Shown here: piece after piece, positions 57,064 through 64,000 of the stretch
Layout: each line of letters begins with the position of its first letter
How positions within the stretch are numbered: the stretch's first letter is position 1
Origin: Sphingomonas mali NBRC 15500
GTDB taxonomy: Bacteria; Pseudomonadota; Alphaproteobacteria; Sphingomonadales; Sphingomonadaceae
NCBI RefSeq assembly: GCF_001598415.1
Contig: NZ_BCYX01000001.1
Span: 310,001 to 374,000 of the forward strand
Direction of reading: 5' to 3'
DNA length: 64,000 nucleotides
Program-made: the position numbers and the translations under genes
Notes under the pieces: generated by a model
Database searches by the model: none
What the model was told of the DNA's origin: nothing
What the model saw: the letters and a program-made list of their open reading frames with translations, nothing else

Positions 57064-57744
57064 CTAGCCCATCGCCACCACGCGTCCGTCGAGCATCCGG
57101 ATGCAAGTGTCGGCACTGGCAGCGATCGAACTGTCATGCGTGACGCAGATGACGGCTCGCGCCTGCTCACGGGCGAGCTGGTGCAGCGTTGCCAGCACCC
57201 GTTCCGAATTGACGCTGTCGAGGCTGCCGGTGGGTTCGTCGGCCAGGATAACGGCGGGATCGTTGGCGAGCGCACGGGCGATCGCGACGCGCTGGCGTTC
57301 ACCGCCCGAAAGCTGGCCGGGCAGGCGATCGACCTTTTCACCCAGCGCAAGATCACCGAGCAGCGACATCGCACGCTCGCGGACCGCGGCATTTCCCAGC
57401 CGGCCGAGCCGCCGCATCGGCAGCATCACGTTTTCGAGCGCGGTCAGTTCGGGCAGCAGGAAATGGAATTGGAAGACGAAACCGAACCGCTCCAGCCGAA
57501 TGCGCGCGCGGGCGTCGCCGCCCAAGCCGGTCACGTCCTGCCCGTCGACCAGCAATTGCCCTTGGGTCGGGCGATCGAGCAGGCCGAGCAGGTAGAGCAG
57601 CGACGATTTTCCGCACCCCGACGGTCCGATGATCGACGTGAAGCTGCCGGCCATGATCGAAAAGCTCGCGTCGGCGACCAGCAGCACCGGCGGCTCGAGC
57701 GCCAGCGTCCGGCCCAGGCCCCGCGCTTCGACGACGGCGGTCAT
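57064..57744 (-). CDS. ABC transporter ATP-binding protein (MacB/LolD type)
   Basis: A 226-residue ATPase: Walker A GPSGCGKSSLLYLLGLLD, Q-loop FVFQFHFLLPELTALENVMLP, signature LSGGERQRVAIARAL, Walker B VILADEPTGSLD and the switch VTHD. It is the last gene of a three-gene operon on the minus strand (adaptor, permease, ATPase), each overlapping the next by four bases. It energises a MacB/LolCDE-like mechanotransmission export system. Confidence 0.93.
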   Translation of the reverse strand: MTAVVEARGLGRTLALEPPVLLVADASFSIMAGSFTSIIGPSGCGKSSLLYLLGLLDRPTQGQLLVDGQDVTGLGGDARARIRLERFGFVFQFHFLLPELTALENVMLPMRRLGRLGNAAVRERAMSLLGDLALGEKVDRLPGQLSGGERQRVAIARALANDPAVILADEPTGSLDSVNSERVLATLHQLAREQARAVICVTHDSSIAASADTCIRMLDGRVVAMG

Positions 57745-58988
57745 GCCGCGCTGCGCAGGATATCGACCGGGTCTACCCGCGACGCCTTGCGCGCGGGCAA
57801 CCAGGCGGCCACGACGGCCGAGAGCAACGACGCCGCCGCCGCGACGGCATATTGCCGGGCGGAGCGATCGAGCGGCAGCGTCTGATCCTCCCCGGCGATC
57901 GGAAAGCGCAGGCTGCCCAAAATGGCCATCAATCCGTATCCAAGCATCCAGCCGAGCACGACGCCGATCAAGGCAAGCGCCACGCCCTCGATGACGAAGA
58001 CAAGCTGGAGGTCGCCTTCCGAAAAGCCGATCGACCGCAGGATCGCGATGTCGCGAACCTTGTCGGCGACGCTGGTCGAGACGACCGTGTAGATGCCGAA
58101 ACTCGCGACCAGCAGGATCGCCGAGACGACCGAATACATGATGACGTTGCGCGTCACGAGCAGCGACAGGAAATCGGCCGAGCGCTCCTGCCAGCTTTCC
58201 GCCTTGTACCCGAAACGCTTTTCGAGCCGGCCGGCGACCTCCTGCGACTGATAGGGGTCGACGAGTTTCACGCCGATGCGGTTGACGACGAAGGGGCGCC
58301 CGAGCACCGATTGCGCCTCGCGCAGCAGGACATAGCCCGATGCGGAGCTGAGCTGCCCCCTTCCCTTCTTGAACAGCCCGACGATCCGCAGCGTCCGCGC
58401 GCCGCCGGCCGTCGTCGCACCGACGACGTCGCCGACCTGCAACCCCATCCGCTGCGCCAGGTCCTCGCCCACGATCAGACCGCCGGGCACCGTCTGGAGG
58501 TCGCGCAGCCGCCCCACGCGCAAATTATCCTCAACCGTGCTCACCTTGCTCTCGATATCGGGCTCGACGCCGATCAGCGCGATCGCTTCCTCGCGTCCGC
58601 CCAGCCTGAGCGTCAGCCCACCCGTCAGGCTGGGCGACCCGATCGCGCCGGGAACCTCGTCCACCGCGCGCAATATCTCCTGCCAGTCCTTGAGCCCGCG
58701 GGCCTCGGTTCGCGCCTTCTGATGGCGGATGGCGATCGCCCCGCCGGTATAGGCCACCGCACCCGGCTGTGGCGGCGGACTGCGCAATTCGTCCGAGATG
58801 ATGATGTGCGGCGCGGCATCGATCAGCGTACGGATAAAGTCCGCCTGGCTGCCGATCATCATCGCGGAAACGGCGAGGAAGAAGCCGACGCCGACCGCGA
58901 CGCCGCTGACCGCGACCAATGTCTGCCGGCGCCGCATCGCGACTTGCTTGGCCGCCAGCCCCGCCAGCAGGCCGAGGCGCCCGCTCAT
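57741..58988 (-). CDS. ABC transporter permease (FtsX/MacB type)
   Basis: A 415-residue permease: one N-terminal helix (VAVSGVAVGVGFFLAVSAMMIG), a long extracytoplasmic MacB_PCD-like domain (about 45-265), then three C-terminal helices with VSTSVADKVRDIAILRSIGFSEGDLQLVF in the FtsX region. The substrate of the exporter is unknown. The adaptor gene lies directly upstream. Confidence 0.92.
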   Translation of the reverse strand: MSGRLGLLAGLAAKQVAMRRRQTLVAVSGVAVGVGFFLAVSAMMIGSQADFIRTLIDAAPHIIISDELRSPPPQPGAVAYTGGAIAIRHQKARTEARGLKDWQEILRAVDEVPGAIGSPSLTGGLTLRLGGREEAIALIGVEPDIESKVSTVEDNLRVGRLRDLQTVPGGLIVGEDLAQRMGLQVGDVVGATTAGGARTLRIVGLFKKGRGQLSSASGYVLLREAQSVLGRPFVVNRIGVKLVDPYQSQEVAGRLEKRFGYKAESWQERSADFLSLLVTRNVIMYSVVSAILLVASFGIYTVVSTSVADKVRDIAILRSIGFSEGDLQLVFVIEGVALALIGVVLGWMLGYGLMAILGSLRFPIAGEDQTLPLDRSARQYAVAAAASLLSAVVAAWLPARKASRVDPVDILRSAA

Positions 58989-60058
58989 CGTGCCTTGGCC
59001 GGGCCGGCCGGCTTGACCCGAACGCCGGGGGCGAGGTCGGCGGTCGGGTTGAGAATGACCATTTCCCCCGGCTTCAGGCCGGTGCTCACTTCGGTCAGTT
59101 CGCTGCCGGCAATGCCGACCCGAACCGGCTGGCGCACGGCGCGCCCGTCGACGATCTTCCAGACCGCACCGTCGCTGACGGCATTATTGGGCACCAGCAC
59201 GGCGTTCGCCTTCTGCTGGACCACGATGTTCACTTCGAGACTGAGGCCGATCGGCAGGCCGGAACGATCGTCGGGGACGATCCGCACGCGGAACGCGCGC
59301 TGGGTCGGGTCGCCGCCGGGCGTCAGTTCGACCAGCCGGGCGGGGATGACCCTGCCGGGCCAGGCGTCGCTTTTCAGCAATGCCTGCTGCCCGACCCGCA
59401 ATTGCGGCACGTCGCGTTCGTCGACCGTCGCCGTTACCCAAAGATCCCGGACATTGCCGATCTGCAGCAGCGCCCTGCTCGGCGTAGCGAGGTCGCCAGG
59501 TTGGACGTCGCGCTTCAGCACCACACCGTCGATGCCCGCGCGCACCACCATCTGGTCGAGCCGTGCCCGCGCCGCCGCTTCGCCGGCCCGAGCCCCGGTG
59601 GCGGTCGCCACCGCTTCGTCGCGTGCCGCACGGGCAACCCATCCCTGGCCATAAAGCGTGAGCGCGCGCCGTTCATCCAGCGTCGCGCGCACTCGCACGG
59701 CCGCGGCCTGGTCCAGCAACATGCGCTGCTCGCGATCGTCCAGCAGCAGGAGCGGCTGGCCGCGGCGGACGCTGTCGCCCTCCTCCACCAGCACGTCGCG
59801 GACGGGCGCAGTGGTCCGTGCGACCACGCTGACCGGTCGCCGCGGCTCGACATAGCCGGTGGCATAGACCAGCTCGACCGCGGGGCCGAGGCGCGCCGCG
59901 ACAACCTCGACTCCGCGCGGCACCGAGCGAAACCAGCCATAGGCCGCGGCCCCGAGGCCAAGGATCGCCAGCAGGATCAACGAGGTACGGGGCGGTTTCA
60001 CCCCGTCGACGCTAAGACCCGCCGTTCGCCAAGGCTTTAAGGGATTCTCCGCATTCAT
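58985..60058 (-). CDS. HlyD-type periplasmic adaptor protein
   Basis: A 357-residue membrane fusion protein: one N-terminal helix (about 25-42), a biotinyl-lipoyl-like half VSVVARTTAPVRDVLVEEGDSVRRGQPLLLLDD, a short helical hairpin, the second lipoyl half VVRAGIDGVVLKRDVQPGD, then beta-barrel and membrane-proximal domains. It links the permease to the outer membrane or to substrate capture. First gene of the exporter operon, divergent from the small tryptophan-rich gene. Confidence 0.92.
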   Translation of the reverse strand: MNAENPLKPWRTAGLSVDGVKPPRTSLILLAILGLGAAAYGWFRSVPRGVEVVAARLGPAVELVYATGYVEPRRPVSVVARTTAPVRDVLVEEGDSVRRGQPLLLLDDREQRMLLDQAAAVRVRATLDERRALTLYGQGWVARAARDEAVATATGARAGEAAARARLDQMVVRAGIDGVVLKRDVQPGDLATPSRALLQIGNVRDLWVTATVDERDVPQLRVGQQALLKSDAWPGRVIPARLVELTPGGDPTQRAFRVRIVPDDRSGLPIGLSLEVNIVVQQKANAVLVPNNAVSDGAVWKIVDGRAVRQPVRVGIAGSELTEVSTGLKPGEMVILNPTADLAPGVRVKPAGPAKAR

Positions 60059-60175
60059 CTCTGTTTCGCGCGGTCGCCGCAGCGCGAACCGGAGGACGGC
60101 TACGTATCATCCCCGATAGGCCCGGGGGCCTGGCGCGTCCTATCCCGATCATGCTCGACAAAGGGAGAAGGACCG

Positions 60176-60394
60176 ATGGCACCTGCCACATCGGAGACAT
60201 CGCTGTCCGGTGCCGCCGAAGAATTGTGGCTCAGCTGCCACGACCTGTGGATGCTACCGGTCGAATGGTGGACCGCCTGGTGGAATGCCTGGGCAGTGCC
60301 GATCGCGCCCTATCTGGCGCGCCGGCACCTCGCCCATCGGTTTGACGTGCCCGCCCTGATCGAATGCGCCGGGGAACAGGACCTCTTCGCCTGA
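60176..60394 (+). CDS. Tryptophan-rich small hypothetical protein
   Basis: A 72-residue protein with no recognised domain. Residues 17-40 are extraordinarily rich in tryptophan (WLSCHDLWMLPVEWWTAWWN), then AVPIAPYLARRHLAHRF and a short acidic end. It could be an amphipathic surface helix or a phasin-like granule or membrane binder. GAGAAGGA lies just before the ATG. It stands 24 bases before hsp20 and is likely on the same transcript. Confidence 0.65.
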   Translation: MAPATSETSLSGAAEELWLSCHDLWMLPVEWWTAWWNAWAVPIAPYLARRHLAHRFDVPALIECAGEQDLFA

Positions 60395-60418
60395 GCATAT
60401 CGCAACCGGAGACCCCTC

Positions 60419-60904
60419 ATGAACGACATTGCCAAGACCCCCGCCCGCCAAGCCGCCGCCGCGCCCCTGCTCGACACGGCGCCCATGAACTGGCTGCGCA
60501 CCGAGATCGATCGACTGTTCGACGATTTCGGGCAACCTGCGCGCAGCATTTTCAATTTCGGCGCGCGCGCAGCGCCGGTGCCCGCGCTGGAGCTCAGCGA
60601 CACCGGCACCGCTTATCGTCTGACCGCCGAATTGCCTGGCATGACCGACAACGACGTAACGGTCGAGCTCGCCGATGGCGTGCTGACGGTCGCGGGCGAG
60701 AAGAGCGAGGACAAGCAAACCAACGAGGGCGGATGCCTGATCAGCGAGCGCCACTATGGCGCGTTCAGCCGCGTGGTCACGCTGCCTCAGGACGCCGATC
60801 CCGACGCGATCAGCGCGACGTTCGAACATGGTCTGCTGACCGTGACGATCGACAAGGACAAGAAGGCGGCGCCGCAAAAGCGGAAGATCGAGATCAAGGG
60901 CTAA
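60419..60904 (+). CDS. Small heat shock protein Hsp20
   Basis: A 161-residue alpha-crystallin family chaperone. The N-terminal part (MNWLRTEIDRLFDDFGQ) precedes the alpha-crystallin domain at about 52-150: VPALELSDTGTAYRLTAELPGM, VTVELADGVLTVAGEKSE, ERHYGAFSRVVTLPQDAD and the A-x-x-x-n-G-L-L-T-V motif as ATFEHGLLTVTIDK. It binds unfolding proteins under stress. A long perfect hairpin follows it (60936-60982). Confidence 0.95.
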   Translation: MNDIAKTPARQAAAAPLLDTAPMNWLRTEIDRLFDDFGQPARSIFNFGARAAPVPALELSDTGTAYRLTAELPGMTDNDVTVELADGVLTVAGEKSEDKQTNEGGCLISERHYGAFSRVVTLPQDADPDAISATFEHGLLTVTIDKDKKAAPQKRKIEIKG

Positions 60905-60935
60905 GCCGGCTTTTTATCGGCGGCTCGCGAAAGGT

Positions 60936-60982
60936 CGATAGCCGCTGCCGGTCGCCGCGTGGCGCACCGGCAGCGGCTATCG
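60936..60982. repeat. Long near-perfect hairpin after hsp20
   Basis: Seventeen-base perfect arms, 60936-60952 and 60966-60982, enclose a further four-base stem (CGCC/GGCG). It lies 32 bases after the hsp20 stop and 68 before the next start. No T tract follows, so it may protect the hsp20 mRNA 3' end or act as a weak terminator. Confidence 0.85.
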
Positions 60983-61050
60983 TCGTAAGTATCCTTACGC
61001 ATGGCGCCGAATTCCGGGTCGCCGCAGGATTGCCCCATAGGAGGCTTACC

Positions 61051-61944
61051 GTGCATCGGATTGTGGTCGCGAGCGATCTGGCGATGACCCACGACACCGC
61101 ATTCGGCCGCGGATGCGAACTCGCCGCCACGAACTGTGCCGAGCTGCATGTCCTTCGACTGGCCAGCCGGTACAAGCACTCGGCCAGCCCGGCCGCGGAC
61201 GGCGCGGCAATGCTGGCAGAGGCGCGCGCGCGCTTCCCCAGCATCGCATCGATAACGATCAGCGCGCCGATACCAAGGAGCGCCCGGACGATAGCGGCAC
61301 GCGCCGGCGAGTTGCGCGCCGACATCATCGTCATGCGTAACGAAATCGACCCCAATCAGGTAGATGACCGGCCCTTCGACCTGATCGTCGACGTCGCCCG
61401 CCGCACGTCGATTCCCGTGCTGGCGGCGCAAGGCGACTCTCACGCGCCATATCGGCGTCTGCTCGCCTTGCTCGATACCGGCGACGATGCGCGGCGCGTG
61501 CTGGACCTCGCATTGCGGATGAAATCGGCCGACAGCCTTTTCGCGGTCCATGCCTGCCCGAAGCATAGCTCCCGAGAGAAAACGGCAGAGGCGATGGCCG
61601 AACTCGAACGGGTGATCGCAACCGCGCTCGAAGGACGTTGCGACGCCGCCGCGACGATTACGCCGGTCGTACGTAATGGTGATCTCGCCTCGGTCCTGAT
61701 CGAGGAATGGTCGGCGCTGCACCCGGATCTGATCGTGGCGGCGACACGCAAGCCGCACGGTCTGGAAGGCATATTCGGGCACAGCCACGTCGCCGACCTC
61801 CTCGAGATCATGCCCTTCGACCTGCTCGTCACCAACCTCGAGACGCGAGAGAACAACCATCTCGAGGAACCGGCGATGATCGGCGACGCGGGGCTCAAGA
61901 CCAAGGCACTCGCGGCCGCCAGGCATCTCCTCCGTCGGGGCTAG
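61051..61944 (+). CDS. Universal stress protein, tandem domains (type 2)
   Basis: A 297-residue tandem Usp protein: first domain MHRIVVASDLAMTHDTAFGRG...SIPVLAAQ, second domain beginning RRLLALLDTGDDARRVLDLALRM and ending near LHPDLIVAATRKPHGLEGIFGHSHVADLLE with a modified nucleotide motif. The start is the GTG at 61051, with a perfect AGGAGG six bases before it. It is a different subtype from the Usp proteins at 53427 and 62076. Confidence 0.88.
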   Translation: MHRIVVASDLAMTHDTAFGRGCELAATNCAELHVLRLASRYKHSASPAADGAAMLAEARARFPSIASITISAPIPRSARTIAARAGELRADIIVMRNEIDPNQVDDRPFDLIVDVARRTSIPVLAAQGDSHAPYRRLLALLDTGDDARRVLDLALRMKSADSLFAVHACPKHSSREKTAEAMAELERVIATALEGRCDAAATITPVVRNGDLASVLIEEWSALHPDLIVAATRKPHGLEGIFGHSHVADLLEIMPFDLLVTNLETRENNHLEEPAMIGDAGLKTKALAAARHLLRRG

Positions 61945-62075
61945 CCGGGATCATCCCTGCCGCCGCTCCGACGCTCAGCGCAGACCAAAAAAACGCGTCC
62001 GGCCCTCCGTAATACCACCAATAGTGCCGCGCTCCGGCGCGGCTTACGCCGGGTCGACCCACCGCGGAGGCTGTC

Positions 62076-62897
62076 ATGAAAAACTTGCTGCTGCTCGCGC
62101 ATGACGACGAAGGACAGGAAGCTCGTCTGCAGGTCGCGATCGATCTCACCCGGCGTTTCAATGGGCATCTGACGTGTCTCGACGTCATCGTTCCGCCGCC
62201 GGCGATCGTCGACGACTCGGTGGGCACCTCGATCGCCAATACCCTGCTCGCGGACGAAATCGATCGCGAGACGGCGAACCGAACCCGTACCGAAGCGCGC
62301 CTGGCGCACGAGGACATTTCCTGGGACTGGCGCGAGGCTACCGGCGAGCTGGCACCATGCCTGCGGAGCGCCAGCCAGTTCGCCGACCTGATCATCGTCA
62401 ACAAGCAGCTGGAAGACTATCCGTATACCAACATGCTCGGTGTCGCGAGCGAGGTGATCGTGACCTCGGAGAAACCCGTCCTCGCGGTCCCCCAGCACGT
62501 CGAGCGATATGACGGTGATTGCGCGGTCGTCGCCTGGAACGGATCCGAGTCGGCTACCCGGGCGCTTCGCGCTGCCATTCCCTTGCTGAGGATCGCCGAG
62601 CGCGTCTTTCTGGTCGAAGTCGCCGATGACGACGACAAGGGTGATGGCGATGACGACAATTCGGCGGAGGAAGCCGCGCGCTATCTGTCGCGCCACGGCA
62701 TTCACGCGCGCGTCGAACGCGTCGCCCCGCTCCCGTCCGGGATCGGCCGCACGCTGATCGACGAAGCTGGTCGCCACGGCGCCGGTCTGGTGGTTGTCGG
62801 CGGATACGGTCATTCGCGGCTGCGCGAGGCGCTGTTCGGGGGCGTGACGCGCGAATTGCTGACTCATTCCCCCTACCCGTTGCTGCTGTCGCATTGA
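62076..62897 (+). CDS. Universal stress protein, tandem UspA domains
   Basis: A 273-residue tandem Usp protein. It begins MKNLLLLAHDDEGQEARLQVAIDLTRRF, and the second domain has VVAWNGSESATRALRAAIPLL and ends GLVVVGGYGHSRLREALFGGVTRELL, an intact G-x2-G-x9-G-x ATP site, with an acidic insertion DDDDKGDGDDDN near residue 187. Close paralogue of the protein at 53427-54218. Its stop overlaps the TTG start of the P-type ATPase gene, so the two are translationally coupled. Confidence 0.92.
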   Translation: MKNLLLLAHDDEGQEARLQVAIDLTRRFNGHLTCLDVIVPPPAIVDDSVGTSIANTLLADEIDRETANRTRTEARLAHEDISWDWREATGELAPCLRSASQFADLIIVNKQLEDYPYTNMLGVASEVIVTSEKPVLAVPQHVERYDGDCAVVAWNGSESATRALRAAIPLLRIAERVFLVEVADDDDKGDGDDDNSAEEAARYLSRHGIHARVERVAPLPSGIGRTLIDEAGRHGAGLVVVGGYGHSRLREALFGGVTRELLTHSPYPLLLSH

Positions 62898-64000
62898 TCG
62901 CGGAGCCCTGCGAACGACGCAGTGCGGCCGACCTGCTGGCATCGCTGGGCAGCAGCGACGCCGGGCTTTCCGACGCGGAGGCACGTCGCCGGCTGACCGT
63001 CTACGGCCCCAACGAGATCGCGGGGGAAGGTCGGCGCCCGCTGCTGTTCGACATCGTGCGGCGGCTGGCGAATCCGCTGGTGGCGATGCTGATCGTCGCG
63101 TCGATCATCGCAGGCGCCACCGGCGACCTCGCCAGCTTCGTCATCATAACGGCGATCGTGGCCGTCTCGACGGCGCTCGAACTGCTGCAGGAGCGGCATG
63201 CCCAGGCATCGGTGGCAGCGTTGCGGCGATCGATCGCGCTCACCGCCTGTGCCTGGCGGGGCAAGCAGACGAAGATCGCGGTGCGCGATCTCGTCCCCGG
63301 AGATGTCGTGTCCTTGCAGGCGGGCGACCTGGTCCCGGCCGATGGCATCGTCCTCGCGGCGAATGCCGCGCAAGTGAACCAGGCCGTCCTGACGGGCGAA
63401 CCCTATCCTGCCGCAAAATGCGCGCCCGACCGGCTTGAAGACCTACTCGACGACGATTCCAACCGGTTGCTCCACGGCAGCTCGATGATCGGCGGCACGG
63501 CGACGATGCTGGTGGTGACGACCGGCCGGCACACCCAACTGGGCAAGATCGCCGGCTCGCTCGCGGATCGGCAACCACCCAGCGCCTTCGAACGCGGAAT
63601 TCACCGGCTGGGCATCCTGATCGTCCGCCTGACGCTGTTCCTGACGCTGTTCGTGCTCGTCACCCATCTCGCGCTCGGCCGCCCACCGCTGCAATCGTTT
63701 CTGTTCGCCATGGCGCTGGCGGTCGGGCTGACGCCCGAACTCCTGCCAATGATCGTCACGATCGCGCTTGCGCGGGGCGCGCAACGCATGGCGGCCGATC
63801 GCGTGATCGTGAAACGCCTGGCCGCGATCCATGACCTGGGGGAAATGGACATCCTGTGCACCGACAAGACCGGTACGCTGACCGAAGCGCGGATCGAGTT
63901 GGTGGCGCATCCGGATCTGGGCGGCAGCGACAATCAGCGCGTCGTCGAACTCGCCGCGATCAACGCGACATTCGAGACCGGCCTCAAGAGCCCGCTCGAC
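62894..64000 (+). CDS. Magnesium-transporting P3B-type ATPase, MgtA-like (runs off window)
   Basis: An open frame of 369 codons from a TTG at 62894 (TTGA overlap with the upstream stop) to the window edge. It shows LSDAEARRRLTVYGPNEIA, two helices, an actuator loop with QAVLTGEPYPA, a helix-4 motif GLTPELLPMIVTIALARGA that is typical of P3B pumps, and the phosphorylation site CTDKTGTLTEARIE with the phospho-aspartate at residue 324. About 500 C-terminal residues are outside. Real MgtA proteins are about 900 long, so it looks intact so far. Confidence 0.9.
   Translation, partial: MIAEPCERRSAADLLASLGSSDAGLSDAEARRRLTVYGPNEIAGEGRRPLLFDIVRRLANPLVAMLIVASIIAGATGDLASFVIITAIVAVSTALELLQERHAQASVAALRRSIALTACAWRGKQTKIAVRDLVPGDVVSLQAGDLVPADGIVLAANAAQVNQAVLTGEPYPAAKCAPDRLEDLLDDDSNRLLHGSSMIGGTATMLVVTTGRHTQLGKIAGSLADRQPPSAFERGIHRLGILIVRLTLFLTLFVLVTHLALGRPPLQSFLFAMALAVGLTPELLPMIVTIALARGAQRMAADRVIVKRLAAIHDLGEMDILCTDKTGTLTEARIELVAHPDLGGSDNQRVVELAAINATFETGLKSPLD

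Overview
The window is GC-rich, densely coded chromosomal DNA from an alphaproteobacterium, most likely a Sphingomonas-type member of the Sphingomonadales. The reasons are the genes for bacterial sphingolipid synthesis (serine palmitoyltransferase with its own acyl carrier protein), an alphaproteobacterial PhyR-NepR-EcfG general stress response locus with a PhyP-like protein and two NepR-like proteins, and the gene orders nagZ-scpA-scpB-tatA-tatB-tatC and lnt-metK-trmB. No rRNA, tRNA, CRISPR array, insertion sequence or phage gene was seen. Both ends cut through genes: an AraC-type regulator on the left and an MgtA-type P-type ATPase on the right.

Layout. 1-5.3 kb: AraC regulator (partial), obgE, proB, then a reductase, an acyl carrier protein and serine palmitoyltransferase that look like a ceramide/sphingolipid operon. 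5.3-12.3 kb: hybrid histidine kinase, lptF-lptG, a fatty acid desaturase and, divergent from it, a GNAT-fold acyltransferase that is a good candidate for the bacterial ceramide synthase. 12.3-20.6 kb, mostly minus strand: two paralogous small secreted proteins, an outer membrane protein, xth, an A-type Fe-S carrier, an M23 endopeptidase, a DUF455 protein, bcp and glnE. 20.7-25.4 kb: the general stress response locus (nepR-like, ecfG, a small membrane protein, phyR, nepR, phyP-like, entericidin). 25.4-29.5 kb: tatC, tatB, tatA, scpB, scpA, nagZ. 29.8-43 kb: katG, a dicarboxylate-type symporter with serine acetyltransferase, a sorbosone dehydrogenase-like protein, small regulators, lnt, metK behind a likely regulatory leader, trmB, and a CYTH-CHAD protein.

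43-64 kb is an accessory-looking stress and low-energy module: alcohol dehydrogenase with a decayed aldehyde dehydrogenase beside it, PHA synthase, a quinone reductase, a GAF protein, a glycosyltransferase broken by one in-frame TAG, a Bax inhibitor-1-like protein, a P2-type cation ATPase next to a universal stress protein, an erythromycin esterase-like protein, a hydrolase overlapping a phosphoribosyltransferase, a three-gene ABC exporter, a tryptophan-rich small protein, Hsp20, two more universal stress proteins and an MgtA-like ATPase. The mix closely resembles the content of the mycobacterial DosR hypoxia/dormancy regulon and is the most interesting large-scale feature of the window.

Small-scale structure of note: three copies of a composite REP-like palindrome, several very long perfect hairpins (14.7 and 60.9 kb), EcfG-type promoter matches inside the stress locus, and a metK leader with mutually exclusive pairings over the ribosome binding site.
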